Source: a virus. From it: a stretch of 61,990 nucleotides of DNA. The stretch lies in the IMG/VR virus record IMGVR_UViG_3300005537_000027, positions 1-61,990 of that record; one strand, 5' to 3'. A model generated the notes under the pieces. It was given only the letters and a program-made list of their open reading frames with translations. It was not told the DNA's origin and did no database searches. The position numbers were made by a program, and so were the translations under genes. This document shows, piece after piece, positions 14,659 to 24,014 of this stretch; position 1 is the stretch's first letter; each line of letters begins with the position of its first letter.

Positions 14659-16620
14659 TTACTCCCCAATCACGCCGGTAGTGACCCCCAGCTCATGACT
14701 GGCCTGGAACTGACTCTTCTGCGTCGGGGAGAGCCCCTTGTAGTACTCATGCGCGTTCTTGTTGTCCAAGTCAGTCGCGAACGCATGAGGATCGACCTTG
14801 GGAGCATGTTGCGCCATCCAAGCGTTGTACTGCGCCCCAGCCGTGTTCTGATCCGGGTTCTCCCGCATAAACTGCTGCGTGAGCGCCTGGTTCATTCTCG
14901 CCATCGCGATCTGCGCCCCGAGCACAGTCTTTGCCGCCGCCGGGCTGATATCCACAGTCGGATTGGCCGCTTCGCGAGTGTTCAACTCCTCCACGCTCTT
15001 GTTCTTGTTCTGGATGATGAGGCCCTGGAGGTACTTGTTCGCCTCTTCACGATTGGTGATCTGGGGCTCGGTCATGATAAAGGGGATCAGGTCCGCAATC
15101 ATCGGAGGCGTCAGGCTGCGGATAACTGCCGAAGCCCGATAGAGGGGCTCAGACCCACGGCCGGTACTGGGGGTGTCGCTGGAGAGGGCCTTGTAAGCCT
15201 GCTCCATCGGGAAGACATTCTGCTTGTAAGTGCGCGTGTCCTGGAGCGCACTGTTGTACGCAGTGGTGGACGCGTTGATGGCCTGCTCAGCGCCAGGAGG
15301 CAGACCAATGACCTGCGAGTTCCCACCGGGCCTGACCGCTGCAGCCGGGGCCGCTGGCGCCGCTTGTGCAACCGGAGCCCCACCTTGCGCCGCCGGAGGC
15401 GCTCCCGGCGAACCCTGCCATGCGCTGAAGTCCAGCGGCTTCCCCTGCCATCCCGGTGCCAAGCGGCCGTTCAAATTCGACTGGATCTTGGTCAACAACT
15501 GCGCCCCGGTCACGCCCTGGAGCCCGTTGGCCTTAACCGCCTCGCTGCTCAAGAACTCGCTCACCGGCAAGTTGGGGTTCCTAAGAATGCTCTCCGCCCC
15601 CGTCGGACCCGCGAGGTGGGCAAGCGAGACCACGTCTGCAGTGGGCCGAAATCCCGCCTGCGCCAGCGTCGCAGCGTTCTTCGAGGCGTAGTCCTGAGCC
15701 ACCTCGGAAGACCACTTCGGATCGTAGCGCAGACTGGCGATCTGCGTATCACTCATCCCCTGGACATTGGTGGGGTAGTCCTTTTTCATCCTATCGACAA
15801 AAGTCGACTCGTTGAACTGATGCACACCAGCGGCGGTGGAGTTGGGGTTCTTGGCGTGGGCCTGCATCCCACTCTCAATATCCCCCTGAGCGTTGGCCCA
15901 GTCCTTGCTGGAGACCGTGTTCGGAGTGGCCGTGGGTGCGGTGCCTGCCCCTCCGGGAGCTTCCGTGGTCATGCCCGGAGGCGGTGCGCCGTTGCCCGTG
16001 TAAACCATCCCAGGCGACCCAACCAGCGTCGAGGGCACACCGGGCTGTTGTGCCAACGGCAGAGTGGTAGGAGCACCCACCGAGTTCGGGGCACCAGGAC
16101 CACGCTGGAGTTGGGCCTCCGGCGAGGCCTGGTTGGGAACATAACTGGAGGGACCGGAAAGCAGCTGCCCACTCAGCGGATCGCGAGTCGCACCGTAAAG
16201 CTGATTTGCTCCGGTGTTGATATCAACGGCCTGAGGCGTCCCATACTTCGCCCGAGTGTTGGGGTCCATCATAGCCGCATTGGTCATGGCCTTGACGCCA
16301 TTCCAAGCCTTGGCATCCTTCGTGGCATCCCCGGTGGGCTGCGGCAGGTTTCCAGCCATGGCCAAGGCCATGCGGTTGGTGACAGGATCGCCCAGCAATC
16401 CCGCCGCCTGCGTCAAAGCCGCTCGCGCATCATCCGGCGTCGAGTCCGACTTCATAATCGTCGAAGCCAGCGCGTTCCGGAGGAAGTTCGCCTTGTCCTG
16501 CTGCATTTGCAGGTTGGTCGCAGCGATGGATGCCTGCCCCCGCTGGATCTCAGTCGCCTCAAGCGCCTGCTTCATCACATCGGGGATATACTGAGGAGCA
16601 AGAGGGAGACTCACCGACAT
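14659..16620 (-). CDS. Ejection protein with internal lytic transglycosylase domain
   Basis: 653 residues. Residues 240-375 form an SLT-like domain: IESGM with the predicted catalytic Glu at 249, then N-S-T-AAGVHQFNESTFV, the G-x-x-Q-F/T block, and the helical QIASLRYDPKWSSEVAQDYA and LAHLAGPTGAESIL repeats. Proline/alanine-rich linkers flank it. Such a virion-borne enzyme opens peptidoglycan locally during DNA entry. Position between two other ejection proteins supports this. Confidence 0.82.
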   Translation of the reverse strand: MSVSLPLAPQYIPDVMKQALEATEIQRGQASIAATNLQMQQDKANFLRNALASTIMKSDSTPDDARAALTQAAGLLGDPVTNRMALAMAGNLPQPTGDATKDAKAWNGVKAMTNAAMMDPNTRAKYGTPQAVDINTGANQLYGATRDPLSGQLLSGPSSYVPNQASPEAQLQRGPGAPNSVGAPTTLPLAQQPGVPSTLVGSPGMVYTGNGAPPPGMTTEAPGGAGTAPTATPNTVSSKDWANAQGDIESGMQAHAKNPNSTAAGVHQFNESTFVDRMKKDYPTNVQGMSDTQIASLRYDPKWSSEVAQDYASKNAATLAQAGFRPTADVVSLAHLAGPTGAESILRNPNLPVSEFLSSEAVKANGLQGVTGAQLLTKIQSNLNGRLAPGWQGKPLDFSAWQGSPGAPPAAQGGAPVAQAAPAAPAAAVRPGGNSQVIGLPPGAEQAINASTTAYNSALQDTRTYKQNVFPMEQAYKALSSDTPSTGRGSEPLYRASAVIRSLTPPMIADLIPFIMTEPQITNREEANKYLQGLIIQNKNKSVEELNTREAANPTVDISPAAAKTVLGAQIAMARMNQALTQQFMRENPDQNTAGAQYNAWMAQHAPKVDPHAFATDLDNKNAHEYYKGLSPTQKSQFQASHELGVTTGVIGE

Positions 16621-16632
16621 ATCAAATCTCCA

Positions 16633-17424
16633 TTAATACGGGTTAGCACCCATGCCAATTCCAGCCAAAGCGTCGATCGCGGAGCCACCACTGGAAGGCG
16701 CGGTGGCCGGACCGAAGAGTGCGTTGTAACCGGAGCTAATCGCGTTGCCGAGGAACCCGCCGCCGGAGAGCGAGCTACCCGCCCCATTCGGGCTCATAGC
16801 CGCGCCCATCAGCCCCGCCGCTCCCGTAACGCCACCTGCGAAGGAGTTTGCTCCCATCGCATTATACGCACCGCTCAGCCCCGCGCCCTGCATACCCCAG
16901 CCGCCCATCGTGGACCCTGCGCCGACTTCCTGGTTGCCCTGCTGCAGCGCGCCCTGGAGTCCCGTCGTGGCCATACCGGTGAGCATGTTGTAGCCCTGGA
17001 GGTTCTGGGCCATGTAGTTCTGGAGCTGCTGGTTGTAGGTCTGGTCAGCAAGCCCAGTGGCGTACTGGTCCCCGGCCTGGATCGCCGCACCGCTCACCCC
17101 CAGTCCCCTGGCCGTCTGGCTATTCTGCGTGGCCTTGAGACCCTGGTTGAGAGTGAACTGGTAGCCGGGTGTCTGGGTCAAGTCCCCCGGTGTGAAGGGC
17201 TTGATGTAACTCTGGAGGTTCTGGGCGAGCGGCGCCAGAGCCTTGTTGAAGGTGCCGATATACGGGTTGGTGTTCGAGTTCGCTAGGTCGAGTTGGCTCT
17301 GCAGCTCCTTCGTCCAAGTCCCGACCGCGTTGTTGGCGATGCCCTGCGAACCGCTAGAGCCTCCGCCCGCAAGCGCTCCGCCAACGATGCTGCCAACAGC
17401 GCCGATTGCTGCACCCCAGGGCAT
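16633..17424 (-). CDS. Ejection protein, glycine/asparagine-rich (P22 gp7-like position)
   Basis: 263 residues; ATG 17424 overlaps the cupin stop (TGATG), with AGGAG upstream. It has an N-terminal glycine-rich hydrophobic segment (GAAIGAVGSIVGGALAGGG), a glutamine/asparagine-rich helical centre (LADQTYNQQLQNYMAQNLQ) and a glycine-rich C-terminal half. This composition and gene order match the small ejection protein of short-tailed phages. Confidence 0.65.
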   Translation of the reverse strand: MPWGAAIGAVGSIVGGALAGGGSSGSQGIANNAVGTWTKELQSQLDLANSNTNPYIGTFNKALAPLAQNLQSYIKPFTPGDLTQTPGYQFTLNQGLKATQNSQTARGLGVSGAAIQAGDQYATGLADQTYNQQLQNYMAQNLQGYNMLTGMATTGLQGALQQGNQEVGAGSTMGGWGMQGAGLSGAYNAMGANSFAGGVTGAAGLMGAAMSPNGAGSSLSGGGFLGNAISSGYNALFGPATAPSSGGSAIDALAGIGMGANPY

Positions 17425-17777
17425 CACACGTCTCCTATGATCTGGTGTTCTTCCAGGACCTCAACGACAGGCCCGTGAGTCAGGTTATGGATGCAATAAA
17501 GCACAGTGTTGTCTTCGAGGGTCTTGAACAGGTGCTTGGTGCCTTTGGCGATGAGCACCGGGTGCGGGGCTGCGAACGTTCCGATGGACTCTCCATCCAC
17601 CCAGATCTCGACACTCCCAGCCGCTACCAGCGTGGTGTGGTCGTACTTATGGGAGTGCTGCGGTAGCAACGTCCCAGCGTACTTGACCGACATCTGCTTG
17701 ATGAAGACCTCATCAGCAGTCCGGAAGTCCACCTCAACCGTGGCGTCAGAGGGAAGTTTCACGTACTCTATCATCAT
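17424..17777 (-). CDS. Cupin-fold protein
   Basis: 117 residues from ATG 17777, which overlaps the stop of the oxygenase gene (ATGA). The HSHKYDHTTLVAAGSVEIWVDGE motif gives the paired metal-binding histidines of a small cupin, and LIAKGTKHLFKTL gives the second motif with its His. Tight coupling to a 2-oxoglutarate oxygenase suggests the two work on the same substrate or that the cupin is a companion sensor or epimerase-like enzyme. It is unusual between tail and ejection genes. Confidence 0.8.
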   Translation of the reverse strand: MMIEYVKLPSDATVEVDFRTADEVFIKQMSVKYAGTLLPQHSHKYDHTTLVAAGSVEIWVDGESIGTFAAPHPVLIAKGTKHLFKTLEDNTVLYCIHNLTHGPVVEVLEEHQIIGDV

Positions 17778-18310
17778 TCCACTCGCATACAAACGATCAG
17801 GGTGATCCGGTCGACAGCCCCAGCGTTGTGCACTGAGTGAACCTTAAGGTTGTCAAAGTACCAAGCCTCACCAGCCCGCATGTTCACCTGCTCGTCTTCG
17901 CAGCAGTTCACACAATGCTCATTGCTCTGGATCGGCACATAGACCTTGACGTTGAGGTTCTCGGCGTGCCAAGTCCCCTTATCGTCATGGGGGAGAATTT
18001 CACCCCCTGGCGGTATCCGAGTGATGAGCACCCCACCCAGGAACGTCGCTCCCACATGCTGCATCAACCCAAACACCAGCGGGCGCAACGCCGGCAGAAT
18101 ATGCCACGCTTCCAGCCACCCGGGGAAAAATGGCTGCGCTCCACGCTCACCCTCTTTCCACCTCACCCAGATATCATCCATGGCGCTGTGGGGAGAGCCC
18201 TCCGCATCCTTACGCGCACGGTGGGCGTTCCAGAGTTGTGGGTTCAACATCAGCTGGAACCGCAGGGGCTCCACGTTAATGCCTGAAAGCAACTGATGGA
18301 AGTTACGCAT
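17774..18310 (-). CDS. Aspartyl/asparaginyl beta-hydroxylase-like 2OG-Fe(II) oxygenase
   Basis: 178 residues from ATG 18310 (GAGGAG about 9 bases upstream). The C-terminal half has ITRIPPGGEILPHDDKGTWH, where H-x-D-like residues would bind iron, then KVYVPIQSNEHCVNCCEDE, RAGEAWYFDNLKVHSVHNAG with the distal His, and DRITLIVCM. This is the AspH-like double-stranded beta helix. It would hydroxylate a protein side chain using 2-oxoglutarate and oxygen. The neighbours suggest a virion protein as the target. Confidence 0.82.
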   Translation of the reverse strand: MRNFHQLLSGINVEPLRFQLMLNPQLWNAHRARKDAEGSPHSAMDDIWVRWKEGERGAQPFFPGWLEAWHILPALRPLVFGLMQHVGATFLGGVLITRIPPGGEILPHDDKGTWHAENLNVKVYVPIQSNEHCVNCCEDEQVNMRAGEAWYFDNLKVHSVHNAGAVDRITLIVCMRVE

Positions 18311-18404
18311 TACCGAGTTCTCCTCAGCGGAAGGGTAACACCGTCCCGCCAGCAATCAACCCACCACGACACACGCCCCACCCAAGCTGTGGTCCCAGAT
18401 CCCC

Positions 18405-19007
18405 TTAAGCGCCAATCAGCCCGTGAGTGGTGAGGTCAACCTCCAACGCCGCCAAGCGCGTGCTCAGCACTTGGATCTGGGTGACAAGGGCCTGGACTTC
18501 AGCCTGGGTAGGAGGGTTGGAGATGGACTGAGTCCACGAGGCGTTGAAGGTGCCACGAGAAGGGCTGCCGGTGGGAGCGGTCCAACCGGTCTGCCGTGCT
18601 CCCACCACCTTGTTCGCACCCACATCTACCTCGGTTACGAGGATGGCAGTGCTGGGCTGGAGGAAATCCCCCGTGTTGTTGAGGGCTGCGCTGCCCAGAC
18701 CCAGGTTCGCCCGAGCCGTGCTGGGGCTCGGGATGTCGTCCAGGTTCTTCGCCCGCAGCAACGCGAGGGAACTTGCCGCGAGGGCCGCATCCGCACTGGC
18801 CTGGGCTGCCGCTGCCGCAGCCTTTGCCGCTGCCGCCGAGTCAACCGCGCTTTGCGTAACCACCCCCAGCGACTGCCCAGTGCGTATCCACAGCGCCCGC
18901 ATGAGAGCATACCACCCGCTGGTGATTTTACCGTCGCTGAGAGCAACAAGCGGCGAGTCCGCACTGGGAAGCCCCTGGAGGGCAGCACTGGAAACTGGAT
19001 TGGCCAT
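18405..19007 (-). CDS. Short tail-fibre-like coiled-coil protein
   Basis: 200 residues (AGGAG before ATG). An N-terminal SDGKITSGWYALMRALWIRTG block is followed by an alanine-rich coiled coil (AKAAAAAAQASADAALAASSLALL), then ARANLGLGSAALNN, a fibre motif, then WTAPTGSPSRGTFNASW and a final heptad helix (VQALVTQIQVLSTRLAALE). This is the usual order of a trimeric phage tail-fibre or tail-tip protein. Confidence 0.72.
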   Translation of the reverse strand: MANPVSSAALQGLPSADSPLVALSDGKITSGWYALMRALWIRTGQSLGVVTQSAVDSAAAAKAAAAAAQASADAALAASSLALLRAKNLDDIPSPSTARANLGLGSAALNNTGDFLQPSTAILVTEVDVGANKVVGARQTGWTAPTGSPSRGTFNASWTQSISNPPTQAEVQALVTQIQVLSTRLAALEVDLTTHGLIGA

Positions 19008-19016
19008 GGGGGACTC

Positions 19017-20306
19017 CTAGGTCTTCGAGGGTGTGATATCGATCCAGGCCCCCTGGAGAGCGGTAGGACCTGCATTCCAACTCAGCTCATACACCCGATC
19101 CCTGGCCATACCCAGGCGACGCCACTGGATCGATGTGTAGTAGTTGCCGTTGTCCCCCATCGTCTGTGGAACGTACGGACCCCAGGTAGCACCTCTGGTG
19201 TCACTCCAGCGCAATTGCACATTCTGACCGCTTGGAGCATCGCCAACCTGCAAGTCCGCCACAAAGCGGTTGTGGACAAGGCGGTGGGCCTCGTCGAGCA
19301 GATGAGGAAACGAGCGGAGGAACTTCATCGGCCCGCCGAAGTCCGTCTGCACCGTAGGGTCAAGCGCGTAGAGGTTCGCGTTCTCCCAGTCCCCCACCAC
19401 GACCTTGCCGTAAGCGAACGCGCAGCAGTTCATCCGATGCCGATGCTCCACCCCGTTGCCATCCAACCAGCATCGCTCGTGCCAAAACCCAGTGGTCGCG
19501 TCGTAAACCCAGGTCTTGTCCGCAGTCGGGAAGGTCAACACATAGAACCCATGGCCTTCCTGCTGGTAAAACATCCCAATCGCATCGGAGATGGTGGAGT
19601 ACCCGCTGATAGCGGTTTCGATGGCGTGGGTGCTGATGCGGGAGGCAGTGAAGTTCGCTCCGGTGCCTTCCAGCACCATAGCAGTGCCATTGAGGTTCTG
19701 GCTGAGCCAGAAAACCGACTCACCACCCTTGGCCACCGAGTATTTCGCTGCACACCCATGGTTCAGGAAGTTCCCTTGCACCCGCTCGAACGGGAACGTG
19801 CCACCCGACTGCCCACCCGAGTTAAAGAAGAACTCCGTGGTGTATCTGCCGAAGAGCCAGATGAACGAATGGATGACCGAGAGCGTTACAATGCTGTCCG
19901 CGTAGGTCTCCTTGCCGGCGAAGTCCAACGCCCCGAATGTGGTGGCCTCGCTCCCAGAGCAGTAAAACAATGGGGTATTGGGCTTGTTCAGGATGAGAAA
20001 GGTATCCATGAAATCAGCCTTGTCCGCCCCGTAAAACCCAGTTTCATCCGGGTTTGCACTGGTGGGATCGATCTGAGTCATGGTGTTGGTGTTGAGGTCC
20101 ACCAACCACCCGTTGGCACTCCCATCCACCAGAATGAGCGTCACCCCGTTGTCGGCCATGCTTACCGGGGTGGTGCCTCCAGGAATGCTCCCCAGCGCGG
20201 TGAACGTCCAAGTCGCATCCACCCAATAGAGGGTGTTGGTGTCCACAGCATAGAGCACGCCCGTAGAGGCTGTGTAGAGTCCGCGCATGGGGCCATTTCT
20301 GGGCAT
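19017..20306 (-). CDS. P22 gp10-like tail hub protein lacking its usual N-terminal module
   Basis: 429 residues. MRGLYTASTGVLYAVDTNTLYWV, TPVSMADNGVTLILVDG, FYGADKADFMDTFLILNKP and later propeller-like blocks match phage packaged-DNA stabilisation/tail hub proteins. In relatives I know, about 60 residues ending in a Y-PTPGL motif precede PxRGLYTAS. Here that module is absent and is found instead at the N-termini of the two genes directly upstream (21984 and 24014). It starts 8 bases after the previous stop with GAGG upstream. Confidence 0.78.
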   Translation of the reverse strand: MPRNGPMRGLYTASTGVLYAVDTNTLYWVDATWTFTALGSIPGGTTPVSMADNGVTLILVDGSANGWLVDLNTNTMTQIDPTSANPDETGFYGADKADFMDTFLILNKPNTPLFYCSGSEATTFGALDFAGKETYADSIVTLSVIHSFIWLFGRYTTEFFFNSGGQSGGTFPFERVQGNFLNHGCAAKYSVAKGGESVFWLSQNLNGTAMVLEGTGANFTASRISTHAIETAISGYSTISDAIGMFYQQEGHGFYVLTFPTADKTWVYDATTGFWHERCWLDGNGVEHRHRMNCCAFAYGKVVVGDWENANLYALDPTVQTDFGGPMKFLRSFPHLLDEAHRLVHNRFVADLQVGDAPSGQNVQLRWSDTRGATWGPYVPQTMGDNGNYYTSIQWRRLGMARDRVYELSWNAGPTALQGAWIDITPSKT

Positions 20307-20313
20307 TTCATCC

Positions 20314-21984
20314 TCACGGGAGAGTAATGGTGCTGTAGGTGCTCATGTAGACATAGGTGTACGTTCCACCCACAGCTACACCATACATATTCAAGTACCC
20401 CGTCACAGGGTCAATCCAGAAAATCTGCTCGTTGTCATCGTAGAAGTGTAGAGCGGTGGGATCGAGGTCCTTGTATTGGTAGACCCAGCAACCCCCAGCC
20501 ACACCCTGGACGAACTTCTCAAGTCCCGGATAATACACAAACGGACGAAGAGCCTGATACTTCGCGGTTGTCAGGGAAAGCCCGGTGATGGACTCCATCC
20601 CATTCATAGTCATTCCCACTACCCAAGTCCCATCCCCGACATTCTTGAGCAGCCCAGGCTTGGGCATATATGCGTCGTAAGTGGCGCCTGCAGTGTGGGT
20701 GCGGATGTTGCTGTACTCATCGGTAAAAGGAAGCACCGAGGCACCAGTACCATCCACCCAGTTCGCATTATCCACAGTATACATCGGGGTTGCAGTCGCC
20801 CCAGCGATGTTGGTCCACTGCACCAAGCCCAGTTGGATTTTCAGCATCGCCCCCAGCGGGTAAGTGGGCTGGAGGATCGCTGCCTCTGGGTTGCTATTGC
20901 TAAGCCCCTGCTGTGCCCAATCCATCTCCAGCCGATTGAGATAGATATAGAGATTGGTGTGGTTGTTCGGCCCTGGCAGGCAAAAGCCCCCCTGCGTGTT
21001 GGGGTTGCCTTCGGACTGCCCACCAGTCTGCAAGAAGAAGTTGGTGGAGAGATTGAGCGTACCAATCGGATAGTATGTCTGGTTGTTGATGAGTCCAGGA
21101 GTAGTAATCGGCTGGATTGCCCCGAATGAGTCCAGGTTATAGGTCTTGCCGATGATCTGGTCCACCGATGGGAGGACCGTGATCTCGGAATGAGTCCCAG
21201 CAACAGCAAACGCCCCGATGTAGAGTATCGGATCGCTAGTGGACTGCCCACCGGCCACCGTGACCTTGTTCAAGCGCCCGAGATACGGGCTGTTGAGCAG
21301 TCCGCTGAAATACACTCCCGCAACAAATGTCGGGCGTCCAGTGGGATTGGGTCGCAGCAAGCACCACCAGTAGTTGAAGGAGGAAGAACTCCCCTCTGGC
21401 TGGAAATGTGCCAACAAGTACTGTCCGCCGCAGATCGGCGCGACGTAGAGCACGTTCCCATAGTTAGCGGCGTAAATGGGCGGAGCACTCCATTCCGAAG
21501 CCAACCACGAGTTAATCATCGTGACCAGATCCGAGATCTGGATATTCCACAGCAGCGCCCCATCACTCGGCCTGAACCCATATGCCTGATAGCCTGGGAA
21601 TGAGTTCAGCACCAAGTTTCCATACATATCAGGCTCAGACGCATGGGCATCTGGGTAGTTCCCAGTCAGATAGGTGTTCTTCCACTTGAACTGGCTGATG
21701 CACGCACCAAGCGAAACCCCACGCGAAAGCTCCACATCCGAGGTCGGGAAGAACTTCGCATGGAGGGGCTTGATCGTACCGCCAAGGTTAACCAACCCCG
21801 GAGTCGGATAATACGTATAGCTCTCCTTGGGCAAGAACCCAGTGATGACATTCGCACTCTGCTGGTCCTGCTGCTCCCCCTGCATCCGTGGCATCGCCTC
21901 AGCGTAGAGGTTGAGACACCTCTGCACCCCAGCAATAAGGCTCTGGGCCTGATAACTCCCACCTCGGAGATAAACCTTACTCAC
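20314..21984 (-). CDS. Tail protein carrying a hub-type N-terminal module
   Basis: 556 residues from GTG 21984, which overlaps the previous stop (GTGA) and has GGGAGG upstream. Residues 1-68 (YLRGGSYQAQSLIAGVQRCLNLY ... YYPTPGL) are the N-terminal module expected on the gp10-like hub. The rest is beta-rich, glycine/asparagine/tyrosine rich and typical of a receptor-binding or fibre protein, ending in a short strand-rich tail (YTYVYMSTYSTITLP). It is probably a fibre anchored through the hub module. Confidence 0.7.
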   Translation of the reverse strand: MSKVYLRGGSYQAQSLIAGVQRCLNLYAEAMPRMQGEQQDQQSANVITGFLPKESYTYYPTPGLVNLGGTIKPLHAKFFPTSDVELSRGVSLGACISQFKWKNTYLTGNYPDAHASEPDMYGNLVLNSFPGYQAYGFRPSDGALLWNIQISDLVTMINSWLASEWSAPPIYAANYGNVLYVAPICGGQYLLAHFQPEGSSSSFNYWWCLLRPNPTGRPTFVAGVYFSGLLNSPYLGRLNKVTVAGGQSTSDPILYIGAFAVAGTHSEITVLPSVDQIIGKTYNLDSFGAIQPITTPGLINNQTYYPIGTLNLSTNFFLQTGGQSEGNPNTQGGFCLPGPNNHTNLYIYLNRLEMDWAQQGLSNSNPEAAILQPTYPLGAMLKIQLGLVQWTNIAGATATPMYTVDNANWVDGTGASVLPFTDEYSNIRTHTAGATYDAYMPKPGLLKNVGDGTWVVGMTMNGMESITGLSLTTAKYQALRPFVYYPGLEKFVQGVAGGCWVYQYKDLDPTALHFYDDNEQIFWIDPVTGYLNMYGVAVGGTYTYVYMSTYSTITLP

Positions 21985-24014
21985 GGCAGCAAGCCTCCCA
22001 GTGGGTTATTGGTGGGGAAGTTAGCGCGCACAGTCGCATCATCGATGTTGTAGCTGCGCTGCCCAGTCCTCGGATCGTAAGTAGCGTTGCCGGTCCAAGT
22101 GATGCTCGTGCACCTCGCGTGGAGTACCGCCGTGTTGTACTGGAGCCAGTTCGTGGTGCCGCTGGTGCTGGTGGACTTATTGTTGGTGAAGGTGCAGTTG
22201 TTGCTGTCCACACAGCAGATGTCCCCACGCTCCGTTCCGGTGAGGTTCTGGTCCTGCATGTTGTTGTATGCAGTGTTATTGGTGACAGTGCAGTTCCGAG
22301 ATTGAAAAATATGCACTCCTCGGCCGCCGTTGGTGTAGCAGGTATTGTTGTGGATGAGGCCCTGGTAAGGGTACGCAACTCCCTTCTGATAGGGGTTGTT
22401 GCCCTGCGACCCCAGCCAGTCATCCATAATGATGCCGTTGCCATCAGTATGCCCCGAGCCCGGAACTCCATACTCCCCGTTGTTGTAGCAGATATTGTTC
22501 TGGACGATGATGTGGTAGGTGGCAGCGAGGTCCGCCGCGGATGGAGTATACGCAGTCGCACCAGGCTCGTAGATGCTGATACCCGAGGTCTGGAAGGTGT
22601 TGTAAACTGCGTTGTTGTAGCAGATATTCCCATCCAGCGTGTACCAGTCCTTGAAGAGCGCGCCGATCCCATTGCCGCCGCAGTCATGGCACTTGTTATT
22701 GAGGGCGTTGTTGTGGTGGCCCTGGAAATAGATCCCGTTCTCAGTGGTAAGGGGAGAAGTCCGACCGGCGTTACCTCCGTCGACCTCAAACCCATCCAGC
22801 ATAATGTAATTGCCAGTGACCACAATGATGGACTGCGCGCCGGTGTTCACCCGGATGACAGCACCGAAGGGCGTCGTGCTCCGGTAGACCACATACCCCG
22901 TGAGGCTGTTGGTGTTGCCGCCCGCTGTGAGCCCGTAGCCGGTGGTAAAGTACACCCCTGGCGCCACGTTGACCACGTCGCCGGCCTGGAGCTTTCCACT
23001 ATTATTGGCGCCCTGGATCGTAGCCCACGGCAGAGTCTGGGTCCCAGTCCCGCTTGTATCGCTGCCGTTGGTGGCAACGTACCAGTTCCGCACAGCGGTA
23101 TAATACCCAGTCCCGGCCCCATTGGGGGTAAGCGTAGCGCCAAGCTTCGAGGTCGGCGAGATCGTCGCTGCCATCCTTCCCAGCGAGTGCAGCGTACCGG
23201 CTTGGGCGCTCTTCGGAACCACAGCGGCACTGAGCTGCCGTTTCCTCCCCACAGCCACCGCCTGAGCACTCCTCGGCACAAGCGCAGCACTGGCCGGACG
23301 CTTCCGCCCGAGAGTACCCGCAACCGCACTCGTCGGGACAATGGCCCCACCATTCAGGTGCGAGTTAAGGGCTGTTGCCGCCAGGGCACTCGTCGATGCC
23401 ACCGCTTCCGCCAGCGGCCGTGCCCGGTGGGAGGTGGCCGCTTGTGCACTGGTCGGAGCAATCGCCCACGTGAGGGCTCCCTTCTTGTGCATAATAGCAA
23501 CTAGGTGAGACATTGGAAGGAGTCCTTCTGCAATGTGCCCAGCTGCCAGGATGTCACCAATCGCCCCAACTTGGAACGAACTCGGGCTGATGTCCTCGCT
23601 CAGTGGGCGGGAGCGCGCAAGAGTGCCACTGAGCGCACTCACCGGGTTGATGTTCTCCAGTAGGTTTTTTCCGAGCGCAGGGCTCCAAACACTCGTCATG
23701 TTGTAGTTGATGACAAGTGGACGCAAGCGCCGTAGCGTCGCGACCAGAGTACTTTTGGGTGCCCACGAGATGGAAAGGGCCGCAGGCCTCCAGCGCACCA
23801 ACGCCGCGTTCACCTGCGACGTAGGCTTGAACCCCATCGACATGGCCTGAAACGGGGTGCTCAGCGGCACCAGTCCCGGTGCAGGCAAATGTATCGCCGG
23901 ACTCGGTTCCCCTTGCTCCAGTGGCGTCCGCTGGAGAAACAGGTTCAAGCACCGCTGAGCGCTCGCAATGACGCTCCGTGCTTGATACGTGCCTCCTAGC
24001 AGATTGATCTTCAT
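21981..24014 (-). CDS. Tailspike-like protein: hub module, PTS repeats and right-handed beta-helix
   Basis: 677 residues. Residues 1-50 (LLGGTYQARSVIASAQRCLNLF ... LPAPGL) repeat the hub N-terminal module. Residues about 60-300 hold roughly a dozen 19-residue repeats built on PTS-x-L-x-A-x-L-x-R-x-R-x-L. From about 305 a parallel beta-helix begins (NWYVATNGSDTSGTGTQTLPW; TPFGAVIRVN; NNICYNNGEYGV; NNTCYTNGGRG), the fold of many polysaccharide-degrading tailspikes. It follows the preceding repeat protein directly. Confidence 0.75.
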   Translation of the reverse strand: MKINLLGGTYQARSVIASAQRCLNLFLQRTPLEQGEPSPAIHLPAPGLVPLSTPFQAMSMGFKPTSQVNAALVRWRPAALSISWAPKSTLVATLRRLRPLVINYNMTSVWSPALGKNLLENINPVSALSGTLARSRPLSEDISPSSFQVGAIGDILAAGHIAEGLLPMSHLVAIMHKKGALTWAIAPTSAQAATSHRARPLAEAVASTSALAATALNSHLNGGAIVPTSAVAGTLGRKRPASAALVPRSAQAVAVGRKRQLSAAVVPKSAQAGTLHSLGRMAATISPTSKLGATLTPNGAGTGYYTAVRNWYVATNGSDTSGTGTQTLPWATIQGANNSGKLQAGDVVNVAPGVYFTTGYGLTAGGNTNSLTGYVVYRSTTPFGAVIRVNTGAQSIIVVTGNYIMLDGFEVDGGNAGRTSPLTTENGIYFQGHHNNALNNKCHDCGGNGIGALFKDWYTLDGNICYNNAVYNTFQTSGISIYEPGATAYTPSAADLAATYHIIVQNNICYNNGEYGVPGSGHTDGNGIIMDDWLGSQGNNPYQKGVAYPYQGLIHNNTCYTNGGRGVHIFQSRNCTVTNNTAYNNMQDQNLTGTERGDICCVDSNNCTFTNNKSTSTSGTTNWLQYNTAVLHARCTSITWTGNATYDPRTGQRSYNIDDATVRANFPTNNPLGGLLP

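Noticed and set aside
14653-17286. Long plus-strand open frame of 877 codons opposite the ejection genes
   Set aside because: Arginine-rich, low-complexity translation antisense to three ejection-protein genes, with no family resemblance.
18423-20327. Plus-strand open frame of 634 codons opposite the tail genes
   Set aside because: Antisense shadow of the fibre and hub genes; composition is atypical and no ribosome site is seen.
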